Assembly (NCBI GenBank): GCA_024734495.1
Contig: JALMQS010000075.1
Span: 6,308,832-6,372,831 of the forward strand
Direction of reading: 5' to 3'
Source: Forficula auricularia
Taxonomy: Eukaryota > Arthropoda > Insecta > Dermaptera > Forficulidae
DNA: 64,000 nucleotides
Position 1 is the stretch's first letter; the number at the start of each line of letters is the position of its first letter. The position numbers and the translations under genes are program-made. Below are positions 56,191-64,000 of the stretch, one piece after another. Below the pieces are notes generated by a model, which did no database searches, was not told the DNA's origin, and saw only the letters and a list, made by a program, of their open reading frames with translations.

Positions 56191-56699
56191 GTCGTAATAA
56201 ATAAATAAAATTTATAATTCCAGCAGAAGACACACTCTTTTATTGTCTCCTTCAAAATTATATATTCTTTGGGTCGCGCAGAGTCGTTAACCAAATATTT
56301 TACTACGTTTATTTTCAATAAATTTAAAAATATTGTATATTTTAATTAATTCAATACTACCGTATTAAAAGAAAAAATATTAAAAATAAATACTGATTTT
56401 TCATTAAATTTTCCTTGGATCGAAAAGTACCTACCTTAGTTATCTTAAATGTTAAAAAAAATTATATGTGAGTTAAAAAGGGTTATCATTGTAAAATTGA
56501 AGAACATTTTTTAAGTATGATCTATAAAAAGTTAATGAAAAAATGTTGTCTTATTTTGGGGTCGCGATATAAATATATTTCTCAAATTTAGGTCACTACT
56601 TAAAAAGATTAAGAACCACTACTATAGGTAATCACTTTTCCATCTATCTCTACCCGATCCAGATATCTTTTTTGGCACTTCTGGAGAGAATTAAAAAGC

Positions 56700-57085
56700 A
56701 AATGAAACATAGACTCCTTCTTTAGAAGTGATAGTCCTAAGACTAGTTTGACGTTGCGAATGCCATCCCAATTACCCCTTGATGATTTAAAATATTTATT
56801 TTATTTATTTTCATAACCTACTAAAAACCGTAGTATTAGGTTTCAATAATAATTGCACAATATTTTCTTTAAATTTACATATTGAACCAATTTGGACTCA
56901 ATCCACGAAATAAATTAATTCAATTAATTTAATATTGAAAATTTTGAAATTGGATACTCTGGTCTTTACTTCTCTTGATGATATGAATAAATATAAATTC
57001 AGATGATATTTTCTTAGCTCTGATAAAATATCTTCTTTAATTTCAATATTTCTTTAGACTATAATTTCTATTCATTTTTATGCAA
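56700..57085. other. No recognisable gene
   Basis: AT-rich DNA between the split SINE and the next GC-richer island. Confidence 0.5.
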
Positions 57086-57089
57086 ATTC

Positions 57090-57260
57090 AAAATGCAGCC
57101 CCTCGGTCGGTTATTTTATTTATTTCAAGTGAGTGTGGCGCCCGGCAGCCACGCCCTGACAACTGATTATCGTTAATCGTGTACTGATATTTAATTAACT
57201 CTGTCAATGGTGTCAGTTATCAGAGCCTGGAAGGTGGGACTCGGCTGGCGTTTACGACAG
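57090..57260. promoter_or_regulatory. GC-richer island, strong candidate regulatory element
   Basis: Unique block with closely packed site-like words: CAACTGATTATCGTTAATCG, GATATTTAATTAACTC, TGTCAATGGTGTCAGTTATC and GTGGCGCCCGGCAGCC. TGTCA and TTAATTAA-type sites are typical of TALE and homeodomain factors. No ORF or repeat match. The minus-strand frame 57220-57420 overlaps its edge. Confidence 0.4.
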
Positions 57261-57609
57261 GAAACGACATCGACACCTTGCTGATGTCACAGATTTTTTT
57301 TTCTTGTGTCATTTGCTCTCCTTTAGTATGCATTTCGAGAGACAGAAAGTCGAAACATCCTATAAAAAGATAACCGAGATTGTCCTCTATTCCATTGTAC
57401 CCATTTTCTATTGAAAACATTATGTCATAAACACAAGTTTAATTACAGGGGTAAAATTAGCTCTAAAATATAATCAACCTCAGAGAGGTTAAAATAAAAA
57501 ATAAAACACATCGAGAGACACAACCAGTCCCCAGGCAAATTAACTTCCAAATCACTCAAATTTGAGTAGTGAGTTTGGAAAAATCTTCACTCTTCCCCAC
57601 CAATTTTTA

Positions 57610-57722
57610 GTATACTTATTTTTACTTTCACATTTATATTCCATAGAATATAATGTGAAGTATTGCGATCGCCTGTCTGTGTCCTGACTCTTTGAGATCT
57701 TGCACCTTAGAGATAAAAAAAT
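57610..57722. repeat. Dispersed repeat family W, copy 2
   Basis: TTTTTACTTTCACATTTATA, ATATAATGTGAAGTATTGCG, CTGACTCTTTGAGATCTTG match 29223-29325 in the same orientation. Frame 57552-57833 (minus) crosses it. Confidence 0.7.
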
Positions 57723-57724
57723 TA

Positions 57725-58745
57725 ATTTCATTTTGTAATTTCTAGATGGAAGGAATCGATCGATGCCCTTAATATAATAGTTGGAAACCAGATTTAGGAC
57801 ATAAAACCGGTTATTGTGATCCCCAGGGGCCAAAAAGGGGCCAAAAATCCATTGGTCAGTGCGTGTGTACCCCCCCCCTCTGCAGTTGACATTTACATGA
57901 CAGATTTTTCGTTTTTTTTGTTTTGTTTTTTTTTATTTTCTCAAAAACGCCACTAAAGTTTTTTTTAAATTGATGTACTTATCAAGTCTCATGAGTTATT
58001 AGTCCTGTATAAATTTTAATCTGTTTGAAATAAAATAAGGGGGTGTAAATTAGGAGTGTCGCGTTGATTGCAAATAAGTGAGAATGTGAAATTCGTGTGG
58101 TGACCACACCAGTTGATTATTTTATGTTTTCCTCTTTAAAATGTTTCAATTTTTAACTACTCCCTTGCCATTCAGCTCTCGGTACGTTAAACACCTTGGC
58201 GTTGTTTGGAATACAACAACAACAATGTGGATTCTACTAATTAAGACCTAGGTAATACGACACTAATCCCAATCCGTCCTACCCCAACAACATTCTTAAC
58301 AAATTATGTCAGAGGGTCAACAGCATTATTGATACAACAAACATAACCACCAACAAACCGATTCATATACTTATTCCCCTCCATATACGGGTCACCGTAC
58401 ATTAAGGCCAACCCCGAAATTAAAGTGAAGGCCTCCGATATGAAACTACATGAGTTATTCATTTAATAGTTTAAGATTTAATTAAAAAGCAAAAATTAAT
58501 TAAAAAACACAAACAAAACTCAAATTCCCTTTATTCCTTGAAATGCTTTTAGAAAGGAAGATCTCTTTGTCACTTTAAATAACATTTCTTTTGAACTGAT
58601 TCTTTGGTTCTTCATGCTAAGAATAAGATTTTGTTCTACGAATATCTCTTCCAAAGAATTTCTTTACACCAGACAATCAAGTGTATAATGTTATTTTTCT
58701 TGTTTCGATTTTTTTTTTAGAAGTAGTAAAGTGACAATTTTTATT
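57725..58745. other. No recognisable gene
   Basis: A C-run at 57870-57879, T tracts, and a moderately GC-richer patch around 58150-58450. No ORF or repeat assigned. Confidence 0.45.
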
Positions 58746-58751
58746 TTATAG

Positions 58752-58850
58752 GCTGTCTCGGAACGGTGGAAATGAGGAGACAGCATGCGTTGTCTCTCGA
58801 TTCTCCTGCCACTGCAGTTGAAACACAATCCTGACTCCTGAGTCAACAAC
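58752..58850 (+). other. Exon-like segment, possibly untranslated
   Basis: A strong acceptor context (T tract, TTTTATAG) and donor (CAAC|GTGAGTAAC) bound 99 nt of balanced composition. A short reading ATGAGGAGACAGCATGCGTT... encodes about 20 residues to a stop; no frame is open throughout. It is the best splice-bounded segment in the right half, perhaps a 5' UTR or non-coding RNA exon. Confidence 0.3.
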
Positions 58851-59145
58851 GTGAGTAACACTTTCGATTATTTCAATCATTGGAATCAACAGATTCTTAT
58901 ATATATTCTCATTGTCCTTATATAGTCATAGTAAAACTGTTGATCAGATAGTTTGATATTGCACTTGTGTCTATCTAGTTTGAACTAATTTTTCTTAAAA
59001 TGACCGAATTCATGCAACTTCCACTAGAGATGGCGATTCTCTCCTGAAAAGATCGATTTTTAAATCGATTCGAATCGAAATCTGATGAATCGATTTACAA
59101 AAAAATCGGGGTCTAAAAGATCGGTTTCTCAGAAATCGATCTTTT

Positions 59146-59885
59146 TAACCGACTTCAAAAAAGGAGAAGGTTCTCTATTCGACGGAATTTTTTTTTTTTT
59201 TTTTTTTTTTTTTGTTCCTATGTTACCTCATATCTCCGCCAATTGTGAACCGATTTTGAAAAAAAAAATTTGCTTTGGATTCAGACCACCTTTCGATTGG
59301 TCCCATTTTTTTTTCATAGGTATTAGACCTTTTTTATTAGGTTTTTTTTAGACATAACTTCATTGTTTATGAACCGATTTCGATAGTTCTTTTTTTTATC
59401 CGATAGGGGGTGTCTTAGGGATGGTGTCATATTAATTTGGTCAAGTTCTGATGATATCATCACTATTAATAACATCACTAAAAAGAGAACAATAAAAATA
59501 ATTTTTAAGAAAAAAATAAAAACCGACTTCAAAAAATTAAATGCAACAAATAAAATACACTAAAAGGTAGACAATAATTATTATCTTATTTAGTTACAAC
59601 TAAACGACGAAATATTAACATGAAATTACTTTTGAAGTTGGTGCCAAACATATACCTTTTATGAATCGCACTCGACGGATCTTTTTAGTACGTTTGGTGG
59701 GTACTCTCGCTTATAGGTATAGTTTGTTTGGCACCCACTACAAAAAGTAATTTCATGTTAATATTTCGTCGTTTAGTTGTAACTAAATAAGATAATAATT
59801 ATTTTATACCTTTTAGTGTATTTTATTTGTTGCATTTAATTTTTTGAAGTCGGTTTTTATTTTCTTCTTAAAAATTATTTTTTTC
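59146..59885. mobile_element. ACCGACTTCAAAAA-type element with foldback end
   Basis: It opens TAACCGACTTCAAAAAAGGA then GAAGGTTCTCTATTCGACGG, a start seen widely in arthropod repeats, and ends in the mirror TTTTTTGAAGTCGGTTTTTAT. The right part (59483-59690 against 59730-59885) is a long inverted repeat including ACTAAACGACGAAATATTAA and GGTGCCAAAC. A poly-T tract is at 59190-59213. Frame 59085-59351 is mostly poly-F from that tract. Confidence 0.7.
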
Positions 59886-59939
59886 GATTTGTTTTTCGAG
59901 TTTGTATTACCGTATAAATATAAATCTATATTAAGTAGG

Positions 59940-60060
59940 TTTTAATGAAAGGCAGTCCATAAATTATTTAATTTTATTCAATTTCTGACGTTTCGGAGAC
60001 TTTTTTCTCTCCTTCTTCAGGGAATTGAATATTTATTGATGGGTAAATATAACTCGGTTC
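59940..60060 (-). mobile_element. Penelope-like fragment with single hammerhead
   Basis: A single-arm insertion within the hAT element, recognised by the ribozyme at 59987-60020 and a flank AAAGGCAGTCCATAAATTAT that resembles the flank of the 13-kb family (GGCAGTTC). No opposite arm and no clear target duplication. Confidence 0.6.
59976..60030 (-). ncRNA. Hammerhead ribozyme with long helix I
   Basis: Minus strand: UAUUCAAUU, CC, CUGAAGA, A, GGAGA-(GAAAAAAG)-UCUCC, GAAA, CGUC, AGA, AAUUGAAUA. Helix II is five perfect pairs and helix I nine perfect pairs beyond a small internal loop, so all three helices can be drawn (helix III is ACGU). Structurally the most complete hammerhead here. Confidence 0.75.
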
Positions 60061-60500
60061 CCATTTGTCTCTCCTTTTAGTGATAGCAACAATATTACAA
60101 TATTCTCCAACATTATACCATAAGTCTAGTTGGTTCGCTTACTCGTCCGTCTTTCTAAGAAAATAAATAAAATTAAATCTAAATTATGGAAAACAAAAAG
60201 GACACCATTATTATCGACTTTTTATTAATTTTAACTAATTAAACGTGTTAAAACATGGAAATTATATGGTTTATACACAGTTCCCAGTGCTCAATATCCA
60301 AGCTTTTCAGGAAGAAATATCTGTCCAGTTTACTGGGATCCAAGCTCAACAAATACAACAAAGCACAGATTACAAATGAATATTTTTTATTTCTTTTATC
60401 TATTAAGAAGAGGCGAAGGAAACTGAGTAAAAAACTGTCGTTTCTACATGTATTTGGGTACATTCAACTAATTGTAAATAATTTTATGGTTCTTATCAAA
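60060..60500. other. Interior of hAT element, nothing recognised
   Basis: Overlapping frames on opposite strands (60248-60463 and 60255-60578) give I/K/L/S-rich peptides with no transposase motif. Confidence 0.4.
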
Positions 60501-60649
60501 ACAAAAAAAATCGAATCTCGATTTTCTAGGGTGAAATATCGATTCGATTGGATTAATTCAGTACTATATATTGATTAAAAAATCTATTTTTTTGGATCAA
60601 GAAATCGATTTTTCGAATAATCGATCTTCCATCCATAACTTCCACTCCT

Positions 60650-61555
60650 TAATTGAAAATTAGTCGGTACGCCCTGAAGGCAGGTGAAGCCGGAAATTTT
60701 TATTGAGTTTTTCAATCGTTGTCATGATAAAACTATTGTATTAACTAAGAAACAGATGTTTTTACCCAGTATTTTGTTCACCTGCCTTCCGAGCGTCTTT
60801 AGTAATAGTTTGAATTCCATTTTTTAAACCATTATAGTTTAACAATAATTATATTTCAAAGTTGATTAAGAATTTAAATTTACTCTATATTAATTAAAAA
60901 AAATTCTTAATAGTTTATTAAATTTAAATTTATTACTAGAGCAGGTCTAGACTTTTATTATTAAAATTGCTTCTTTTCTATATTCATTTTTTTTCAATAA
61001 TTATTATAATTACTACTTCAATAAAAGATGCTCATTTTCAAGTGCACATGTTGATTTGATATCTCTGTTGTTATTGACGCTTCGAGGTCGGTTAAACAAA
61101 ATAAATAAACCTCCTGTTTTTGCCTATTTCTTCCATTTAATTACTTTATATTACTCACCAAGCGAAACTTTCTCTTAAAATTTATTTTCGCATAAGTTGA
61201 AGAAGAATCATTTGCAAATATCATTTTTTCATGCGCCTATCTACATATATCTCGAGAATAGAGACTTGTAGAAATTTTATTCTAGTATCGTAATGTTTAT
61301 ATTTCTATTGCGAAGAACTGATTAAATTTGGGGTTTATATTTTCTTAGTTTTCAGTTCAATTACAGGAAATCAGAACAATAATCCAATCATTAACATTTC
61401 TACCAGCTAATGAGCTGAAATGTGGCACAAAATCTTGTTTTAATAAATCTCCTTTAAACCAAGTTTCAGCATGATTAATTAAGCCATTTTGACAAACAAC
61501 CACTGATTTTTCAGACAGCGTACCGCATTTTAGTGAAATAATTAGAGCGAACATT
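60650..61555. other. No recognisable gene; short inverted repeat
   Basis: CCTGAAGGCAGGTGAAGCCGG (about 60673) and CACCTGCCTTCCGAGCG (about 60779) form a small inverted repeat. ACTATTGTATTAACTAAG and TTTAGTAATAGT extend it, so a decayed foldback of about 150 bp is likely. The remainder is AT-rich. Confidence 0.4.
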
Positions 61556-61560
61556 GGATT

Positions 61561-62012
61561 TCCGATTTTATATATTGAGAGGTCTTAGAAATGGATTATT
61601 CTAAAGATTCTCGAATTATCTTTATTTATTCCTTTTTTGTATTATTTCTCACCGAGAACAATTTTTATTCGAGTAAAACTCGTCTTGACTTGTCTTTGAC
61701 ATGCTTGAACTGGAAGATATACCAGACAGAGACTACAAACTTTCTTTCTATCCGCACCCTTTTCGGAAAATCATTCGTTTCAATTTCCCCTTGAAACTAT
61801 GCAACAATTATATTTCATTTTGAGAACCAATATACATACTTTTCAATATAAAAAAATGTTTTCTTATAGAAATATTTGAAATAACAGATAAAAATTTGAA
61901 AATTTAAAGATCCTCCTGAAATATGGAAGTCGACCTTATATATGGTATTTATGAAAATACTTGATATGTTTAAATCGCATCCACAGCATTCATGGACCGC
62001 ACGCCACAGTAT
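61561..62012. repeat. Dispersed direct repeat V, copy 2
   Basis: Uninterrupted partner of 43247-43770. It lacks the TATTCTAATATT mini-element insertion. Frames 61591-61794 and 61815-62042 lie in it and carry no domain. Confidence 0.85.
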
Positions 62013-62014
62013 TG

Positions 62015-62485
62015 TACACATTAGGAATATTGGGGTATTCATTAATTTAATTTAATCCTTTTTTTACTTTCACTTTTTGGAAAAATCAAGCTACTCTCAA
62101 AAGTTTGAGTGTTTCTAACAAAAAAATCATCCCTAAATCCAATTAGAAAAAATTTATCCAATTATCTCTCTGTCTGTGTAGCAACATCTTAAAAACAGTA
62201 ATTTGTTGTAAAAGTTTTTACCGTTTATTTCACACCAAACCAATTGTCCAGATGGTCATTCAGTTGCAAGTTTAATTTATTTTTAAAAAATGGTTTATTT
62301 AGAGAAGTTAGTCTTATTTTATTTTGAAATATTCTTTAATTTTATTTATAAAAATATTGCAATTAGAAACAGGTAATAATAATTATTATTGGCAAATGAA
62401 AGAAAAGTGCATTTTATAACCGCTAATAAAAGTATTAAAAATAAAAAGCTTGGCATATTTTTTTCAACTTTTCCTTTCAATTTTT
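62015..62485. other. No recognisable gene
   Basis: AT-rich DNA with no credible ORF or repeat. Confidence 0.5.
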
Positions 62486-62489
62486 AATC

Positions 62490-62800
62490 GAATTGCTTGG
62501 CTTCAATTAGTCTCGGCTGAAGTGATCAGGATCCTGGAGACTCGAGGGCAGAATCAATTAGATGCTCAGCAAGATAATGTCAGGCTCATTTGCACAGACA
62601 GACAGACCCACGCCTGGCAGTTTTGCCTCTAATGAAATGTGAAACAGCCAACCAAATGACCAGTTTGACATTTTATATACTCGGGCATTCTTCTCTTCTC
62701 TGTTGCTCTCAAGATAGCAATGCGATTTGATATCATTTGGCGCTATTACTATAATAATCATTCCAACAACATTTTGTACCAAGTTCAATTTGACATCATC
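62490..62800. promoter_or_regulatory. GC-richer island, candidate regulatory element
   Basis: Unique block with AATTGCTTGGCTTCAATTAG, GAGGGCAGAATCAATTAGAT, GCTCAGCAAGATAATG and GACAGACAGACCCACGCCTGG. TAAT-core (CAATTAG twice) and GATAA sites cluster. Overlapping frames on both strands lack domains. Confidence 0.35.
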
Positions 62801-63105
62801 AATATGTTAATCAGAATCCATTGACTCGAAAGAACATTGCTAAATGACATTATATATTTATTTATAAGGAGATCGAAAATTTTACGTTTAACTATTATCA
62901 CTAACTTATTAATTTATAGTTGGTCATTTGTTTTTGAATTATTGTTATCCAAATATCTTTCTGAATCTTTAAACACTTGTTATTATACACACTCAAAAGT
63001 TATATTTCTATTAACCTTTAACTAAGCTAAAGTTACACAGTGTTTAAAAAAATAATTATGACACTAAGGAACTGATTATGACCAGTTTTTTGTAAACTCA
63101 AACTC

Positions 63106-63137
63106 CTGATGATGGGCTAAAAACCCGAAAAATGTAT
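63106..63137 (+). ncRNA. Hammerhead-like motif, uncertain
   Basis: CTGATGA (63106-63112), T, GGG-CTAAAAA-CCC, GAAA (63127-63130), AATGTA. Helix II is only three G-C pairs and helix III is not formed as usual. ACTC before and GAGT after could pair as helix I. It may be a remnant next to the palindrome at 63175. Confidence 0.35.
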
Positions 63138-63174
63138 AGAGTAATTAAAATAAAACTCCAAAAATATATAATTA

Positions 63175-63444
63175 GTAGAGATTGTGGTGTTGGTGCAAGG
63201 TGAAACATCTTTAATAAAGATAAGAATAAATAAATATTATATTTAATATTGATTTACTATGAGTTAAGGATACTAGGTCACTTATTTCACATTAAAATTA
63301 AAAAATTAAAAGATATAAAAGATATAATTTTTTTTTTTTATATCTTTTAATTTTTTAATTTTAATGTGAAATAAGTGACCTAGTATCCTTAACTCATAGT
63401 AAATCAATATTAAATATAATATTTATTTACTCTTATCTTTATCC
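63175..63444. mobile_element. Near-perfect palindrome with 13-bp target duplication
   Basis: AAATATATAATTA lies at 63162-63174 and 63445-63457. Inside, GTAGAGATTGTGGTGTTGG...GCAAGGTGAAACATC leads into arms of about 113 bp that match almost base for base around 63328 (ATAAAGATAAG...CTTATCTTTAT). Only the left side has the extra non-palindromic leader, the same asymmetry as the Penelope-like palindromes. No hammerhead inside. A relative is at 46280-46415. Confidence 0.9.
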
Positions 63445-63486
63445 AAATATATAATTAAAATAATTTTTTAATTTTTATTTTTATTT

Positions 63487-63569
63487 GCGAAACACCACTA
63501 TAACCCGTTAAAAATTCCTGTGTTTAATATGTTTCACTATAAACCAACACCGCGTTCCCTAAATGTAAC
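63487..63569 (-). repeat. Copy of the AGGGAACGCGGTG mini-repeat
   Basis: Minus strand: ACATTTAGGGAACGCGGTGTTGG, TTTATAGTGAAACATATTAAA, and GGTGTTTCG at the far end. It directly abuts the left target duplication of the palindrome at 63583. Confidence 0.75.
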
Positions 63570-63582
63570 TGATTATGAGTTT

Positions 63583-63781
63583 AATTGAAAAGTTTTTATT
63601 TTGTTGAGAGTAGCAGAGTTGTTGAATCATAAAGAGAAACAAAGAGGTTGTCCTCTGCTTGATGCAAGCAAGAACACATATCTATATATTAAATATATAC
63701 ACATATCTAAATTTAATATATATAGGTATGTGTGTATGTTTATTTGCATCAAGGAGAGGGCATTCTCTTTGTTTCTCTTTA
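63583..63781. mobile_element. Penelope-like palindrome lacking ribozymes, 13-bp duplication
   Basis: TGATTATGAGTTT flanks both sides (63570-63582, 63782-63794). The left end has the full terminus (AATTGAAAAGTTTTTATTTT, GAGAGTAGCAGAGTTG), then the AAAGAGAAACAAAGAGGTTG arm mirrored by GGCATTCTCTTTGTTTCTCTTT. The inner part is a short AT-rich hairpin; the ribozyme region is absent, so this 199-bp copy is a minimal form. Frame 63601-63876 is incidental. Confidence 0.9.
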
Positions 63782-63878
63782 TGATTATGAGTTTGTTTTC
63801 AAGTTTTAGTGCTGATAATGATTATAACCCGAAATATATAGAGTATCCATTAAACTCAAACTATTTCAATTTTTAATT

Positions 63879-63965
63879 TGTTAAACACCACTAATTCCAA
63901 CCCTTTATAATTTTTTTTAATATGTTTCTCTATAAACCTACACCGCTTTCCCTAAATGTTACTGA
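63879..63965 (-). repeat. Copy of the AGGGAACGCGGTG mini-repeat
   Basis: Minus strand: AACATTTAGGGAAAGCGGTG, GGTTTATAGAGAAACATATT, GGGTTGGAATTAGTGGTGTTT. It is in direct-repeat relation with 63487-63569, the whole palindrome lying between them. Confidence 0.75.
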
Positions 63966-64000
63966 TAATGATTAGTTAAGTTAAGATTTTTCATGGTTTC

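Larger units (their letters stand above)
55950..56253. mobile_element. Penelope-like palindrome nested in hAT, two hammerheads
   Basis: Approximate 11-bp repeats AAAATCATATA (55939-55949) and AAAATTATATA (56254-56264) flank it. The left end has AAATTGAAAGTTTTTGCAGAGAG of the family terminus. The arms mirror through GGAGACAATAAAAAGAGTGT, CTTCTGCTGGAATTATAAA, the ribozymes, and CACAGGAATTAATT. The outer arm sequence differs from the 9/14/44-kb copies, so it is a separate subfamily sharing only the terminus and ribozyme. Confidence 0.8.
55909..56621. mobile_element. hAT-family element containing a later insertion
   Basis: CAGTGGTTCTTAAACTATG at the left and AAAGATTAAGAACCACTA at the right are inverted repeats; GCGACCC and GGGGTCGCG lie just inside. 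Flanking 8-mers CTAGTGGT (55901-55908) and CTATAGGT (56622-56629) match at six positions. The hAT sequence is interrupted at 55950-56253. Confidence 0.8.
59025..60637. mobile_element. hAT-type element with nested insertions
   Basis: ACTTCCAC flanks both sides (59017-59024, 60638-60645), an exact 8-bp duplication. The ends TAGAGATGGCGATTCTC and GATCTTCCATCCATA are diverged inverted repeats, each followed inward by ATCGATTT-rich arrays (59045-59140 and 60500-60625). The middle is not transposase but later insertions: an ACCGACTTCAAAAA element and a Penelope-like fragment. Confidence 0.85.

Noticed and set aside
59085..59351. 88-codon open frame with poly-phenylalanine
   Set aside because: Translation of a poly-T tract in a transposon.
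60255..60578. 107-codon plus-strand open frame, the longest in the window
   Set aside because: It overlaps an open frame on the other strand inside a hAT element, with no transposase motif; length is unremarkable for this composition.
63601..63876. 91-codon open frame
   Set aside because: Lies across a short palindromic element and its target duplication; the peptide is the translation of the family arm.

Overview
This is AT-rich (roughly 70% A+T by eye) animal nuclear DNA. Short exons with canonical splice sites at best, tRNA-derived SINEs, hAT-type DNA transposons, a non-LTR reverse-transcriptase fossil, Penelope-like elements and repeat families of a style common in arthropods (ends like ACCGACTTCAAAAA, and a block ending CTCGCACTTGGCCG) point to an insect or crustacean; the species cannot be fixed from the sequence. 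No complete protein-coding gene is visible. The longest open frames are about 100 codons, which AT-rich noise can produce, and most lie inside repeats. One convincing-looking splice-bounded coding segment lies at the left edge (92-198, plus strand), so the window probably starts at the 3' end, or in an intron, of a gene and then runs through a long intergenic or intronic tract. Layout: 0-5.3 kb has possible exons and an inverted repeat; 7.5-16.5 kb is a dense field of foldback repeats; 17 kb is a GC-richer unique island; 18-25 kb holds more foldbacks, a MITE and a giant palindrome; 25-31 kb is mostly unique AT-rich DNA with GC-richer islands; 31.6-37.3 kb holds long inverted repeats and SINE palindromes; 39-46 kb holds a SINE, a reverse-transcriptase relic and palindromes; 47-54 kb has a 5S rRNA-like pseudogene and hAT elements; 54.4-56.7 kb has a Penelope-like coding fragment and a three-level nested insertion; 57-63 kb has two islands, a nested hAT element and, at the right edge, more palindromes. 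The most notable content is a set of hammerhead self-cleaving ribozyme motifs (core CUGANGA ... GAAA ... NUH). Ten have an intact core and about seven are decayed. They lie mainly in palindromic short elements, usually one per arm and so one per strand. Helix II shows compensatory changes between copies (GAAGGC/GCCUUC, GAAGAC/GUCUUC, GAGGGC/GCCCUC, GGAGA/UCUCC, GUCGGC/GUCGAC). Helix III is always a tiny self-complementary sequence (ACUAUAGU or ACGU), the arrangement expected of hammerheads that work as dimers, as described for Penelope-like elements and retrozymes. Several of these and related palindromes are flanked by 11-13 bp direct repeats, and a Penelope-like coding fragment is flanked by a perfect 18-bp repeat. 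My reading (inference) is that a Penelope-type reverse transcriptase, represented here only by a fossil, mobilised non-coding, ribozyme-bearing, inverted-dimer RNAs. More than twenty long inverted repeats in 64 kb make this a palindrome-rich locus. The GC-richer unique islands between the repeats are candidate regulatory elements.
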